NCBI RefSeq assembly: GCF_030209375.1
Contig: NZ_JARVSC010000001.1
Location: 620,001 to 684,000, forward strand
DNA: 64,000 bases
Origin: Plantibacter sp. ME-Dv--P-122b
GTDB taxonomy: Bacteria > Actinomycetota > Actinomycetes > Actinomycetales > Microbacteriaceae
Direction: 5' to 3'
Shown here: positions 62,025 to 64,000 of the stretch, in pieces
Numbering within the stretch: the first letter of the stretch is position 1
Layout: each line of letters starts with the position of its first letter
The notes under the pieces: model-generated
The model's input: only the letters and a program-made list of their open reading frames with translations
Database searches by the model: none
Told to the model about the DNA's origin: nothing
Translations under genes and position numbers: made by a program

Positions 62025-64000
62025 TCACGGTGCCGCGGGTGCGTCCGTCGTCGGCACCGGTGAGGTGTCTGCACCATCGGTCGGCGCGATGACGTCGGGT
62101 GCGGTCTCCACCGGCGTCTCCGTCGCGGGTTCCGGCTCGGTCGGACTCGGCGCGTCCGTCTCCGGCGCGGGGTCCGCTTCGGTCGGGGCCTGCTCGTCGA
62201 TGGGGTCGACGACGTCTTGAACCGGGACCGGAGCGGGAACCGCGTCCGGTGCGGTGTCCGGAATCGCGTCGGGGAGCGGCACCGCCACCGCATCGGCGGC
62301 GGCCTCGGTGCTCAGGAGCCCGGTGAGCGAGAGGTACTCGACGGAGGTCGTCGGCCCCATGCGAGACGGGTCGGACGGGTCGACGCTCCAGACGCTGAGC
62401 TCGTGGAACCCGATGGCCACGGCGGCGGGGGTGAGCGTCGCTCGACCACTGGCGTCGAGCGCGATGCGCTGCTCGTCGCCACCGTCGAGGGTGTATCCCA
62501 CCGCGCCGCTCGAAGCACCGACGACCACGATCGGAGCGTCCGGCTCGAGGACCTGGAACGACAGGATCGTCTCGAATCCGGAGATCGAGGGTCCGTTGAT
62601 CGTCATATCGGCGGGTTCCGCGGACACGGTGACCTGGTCACCGATGGTCTGGCGCACGGTCAGGGCGAAGGTCCCGGTCCGGTCGAGGACGACCGGTCCT
62701 GTCGACCAGGTACCGGGCACAGGAGCAGCGGCGACCGATGACCGCTGCACGCCCCCCGCCACGACCGTCGAAGCGACGACCACGTCGCCGTCGAGGATGT
62801 CGATGGTGGCTCCGGCCGCTCCGGTGCCACTGAATGTGGGCCACAGGTACCCGCCGCCGGAGTCGGCGACCATGGTCGCCGCCGGGAAGTCCTCGGGGTC
62901 CGTCGGATCGACGGGGTCCACCGGGTCGACGGGATCGACCGGGGAAACGACGATCGGTGCCGTCGGTGACGGGGCCTGCGGGTCGGCGGCCGGAGGCGGC
63001 GTGGCGCCCTGGACGGGTGTCGGCCGCGGAGTGGGCACCGGTCCCGAGGGTGTCGGGGTCGTCGGCGCGGACGGCGACGTCGTCGGACCCGTGGTCGGAG
63101 TCGCGCCCGGAGTCGGCACCGCGATCGGCTCGCTGGTCTCGCCGGCGGAGACGGAGTTCGCCGAGTCGGCTCCGGGCGGGAACACCACCGGCCCGAGCAC
63201 GAGCGCTGCGGCGGTCACCGCCGCGACGACACCGACGCCGACCGCGGCGATGATCCCGCCGGAGAGACCCGCCGTCGCAGCACCCACGACGCCCGCACCC
63301 GACGCGACGCCGGCAGCCGACGCCGCACCACTGGAACCGGCTGCACCGGAAGCCGCTGCTCCGCCGCCGGCCGCCACCGAGGTGCTCAGGTGCGCCGTCA
63401 GAGCGACCCCACCGGTGACGCCGGCCGGCATCGCGGCGACCGCGGTCGTCGACGCGCCGTTCGTCTGCAACCACGCGGTGTAGCCGGCCGCACCGGCGGC
63501 GCCTGCGACGAGGGGGAGGAGGACGAGCGCCATGCGCGAGCCGACCTCCTTCGCCTCAGCGGCCACGATGGTGCACCGCTGACAGCCGTCCAGGTGCGTC
63601 TCGACCTTGGCCGTGTCCCGGGCGGACAGGTTCCCCCGCGCGTATGAGCCGAGCCTGCTGATCGTGAAGGCGTGCTCCGAGTCGTCGTCGACGGCCTGCA
63701 GGTGCGCCTGGATCCACGCTTCGCGCAGGCCCTCGCGTGCTCGGTAGGCGAGCGCGGCCACCGAGTTGGCCTTCATCCCGAGGAGCGGCGCGACCTCCGC
63801 AGGCGTCATCGCCTCGATCTCCGTGTACCAGAGCACCTCCTGCCACCGGGTCGGCAGGCTTCGGAACGCTCGGGCACTCAGGCTGCGGTCGAGGGCCTCG
63901 ATCGAGGACGCCTCGTTCGTGTCCGGGTCCTCGAAGGAGTCCAGGGTGTCGAGTGAGGTCTCCCGACGCGACCGGCCCCATGCGGCCGCCGTGTTCCGGA
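62025..64000 (-). CDS. ECF sigma factor fused to zinc finger, membrane segments and surface domain (5' end outside window)
   Basis: The frame is open to the right edge, so the start and sigma region 2 lie outside. In the window, region 4 (RSLPTRWQEVLWYTEIE, MTPAEVAPLLGMKANSVAALAYRAREGLREAWI) is followed by an anti-sigma-type zinc motif H-x3-C-x2-C (THLDGCQRC), a hydrophobic segment (MALVLLPLVAGAAGAAGYTAWL), an Ala/Gly-rich linker, a second one (IIAAVGVGVVAAVTAAALVLG), a Pro/Thr-rich stalk with PVDP repeats, and two Ig-like segments ending in an Ala/Pro/Thr-rich tail. At least 657 residues are visible. ECF groups with C-terminal membrane extensions are known in actinobacteria (for example ECF52/53-like). 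The fusion would keep the sigma factor at the membrane until a signal or cleavage frees it; this is inference. Confidence 0.85.
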   Translation of the reverse strand, partial: RNTAAAWGRSRRETSLDTLDSFEDPDTNEASSIEALDRSLSARAFRSLPTRWQEVLWYTEIEAMTPAEVAPLLGMKANSVAALAYRAREGLREAWIQAHLQAVDDDSEHAFTISRLGSYARGNLSARDTAKVETHLDGCQRCTIVAAEAKEVGSRMALVLLPLVAGAAGAAGYTAWLQTNGASTTAVAAMPAGVTGGVALTAHLSTSVAAGGGAAASGAAGSSGAASAAGVASGAGVVGAATAGLSGGIIAAVGVGVVAAVTAAALVLGPVVFPPGADSANSVSAGETSEPIAVPTPGATPTTGPTTSPSAPTTPTPSGPVPTPRPTPVQGATPPPAADPQAPSPTAPIVVSPVDPVDPVDPVDPTDPEDFPAATMVADSGGGYLWPTFSGTGAAGATIDILDGDVVVASTVVAGGVQRSSVAAAPVPGTWSTGPVVLDRTGTFALTVRQTIGDQVTVSAEPADMTINGPSISGFETILSFQVLEPDAPIVVVGASSGAVGYTLDGGDEQRIALDASGRATLTPAAVAIGFHELSVWSVDPSDPSRMGPTTSVEYLSLTGLLSTEAAADAVAVPLPDAIPDTAPDAVPAPVPVQDVVDPIDEQAPTEADPAPETDAPSPTEPEPATETPVETAPDVIAPTDGADTSPVPTTDAPAAP
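62905..62945. repeat. Short tandem repeat coding the PVDP stalk
   Basis: A 9-bp unit of the type GGGTCSACC/GGGATCGACG is repeated about four times, encoding PVDPVDPVDPVDPTDP in the sigma-fusion protein on the minus strand. It is expected to vary in copy number between strains. Confidence 0.6.

Noticed and set aside
62905-62945. CRISPR-like repeat array
   Set aside because: It is a short in-frame tandem repeat encoding PVDP, without spacers or cas genes.

Overview
This window is a gene-dense, high-GC chromosome segment from an actinobacterium, most likely Microbacteriaceae. The evidence is the codon bias towards G/C at third positions, the sucC-sucD-DUF6350-purN-purH and DUF3817-guaA gene orders, the guaB plus guaB3 pair, the many GTG starts, and a repeated promoter type in which a TANNNT -10 box ends exactly 6 nt before the start codon (leaderless mRNAs). 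The family-level call is inference from gene order and style. No tRNA, rRNA, CRISPR array, transposase or phage gene was seen.

Layout. 1-1500: a single AbiEi/DUF559-type gene flanked on both sides by short palindromic repeats. 1.5-5.5 kb (minus): a branched-chain amino-acid-type ABC importer, livH-livM-livG-livF, without a binding protein; its LivH carries a signal peptide and an Ig-like domain. 5.8-9.4 kb: guaB and guaB3, separated by two small opposite-strand genes for a secreted Cys-containing protein and a tiny membrane protein. 9.5-16.2 kb: glpD, a KhtT/KhtU-like cation/proton antiporter pair, SURF1, DUF3817 and guaA. 16.4-24.5 kb: a Bax-inhibitor-1-like protein, a GDPD phosphodiesterase, the PcrA/UvrD helicase, an SseB-domain protein, an LAETG-anchored thioester surface protein and an MpaB/DUF2236 protein. 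24.6-31.7 kb: sucCD, DUF6350, purN-purH and a membrane-anchored dimethylargininase. 31.7-38.7 kb: a small zinc-knuckle protein, a heterodimeric ABC exporter behind a long leader, and a NarL-type two-component system. 38.8-41.0 kb: an alkyltransferase-like protein, a GNAT acetyltransferase and icd. 41.2-44.4 kb: a sugar ABC importer without an ATPase. 44.5-48.5 kb: a lipoprotein, a ROK kinase with nagB behind a 13-codon leader ORF, azlCD and an XRE-cupin regulator.

48.5-56.2 kb is a complete mannitol phosphotransferase locus. It has a divergent mtlR activator, a stand-alone EIIB, HPr, enzyme I, the mannitol EIICB, EIIA and mannitol-1-phosphate dehydrogenase, so the general PTS proteins sit inside a sugar-specific operon. 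56.3-59.2 kb (minus): yrdB, nagA and an FAD-linked glycolate/lactate-type oxidase. Then come purU, a MerR regulator, an MFS exporter and, running off the right edge, an ECF sigma factor fused to a zinc finger, membrane segments and a surface Ig-like domain.

Most of the window is housekeeping: purine nucleotide synthesis (guaB, guaA, purN, purH, purU), the TCA cycle (icd, sucCD), amino-sugar use (ROK kinase, nagB, nagA) and mannitol use. The less ordinary parts are the repeat-flanked DUF559 gene, the small secreted pair between guaB and guaB3, several membrane/extracellular fusions (LivH, dimethylargininase, sigma factor), the leader ORFs in front of the exporter and the ROK-nagB operon, and the promoters whose -10 box reuses the stop codon of the upstream gene. 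I do not see one clearly new multi-gene system; the secreted pair and the leader-controlled exporter are the best candidates.
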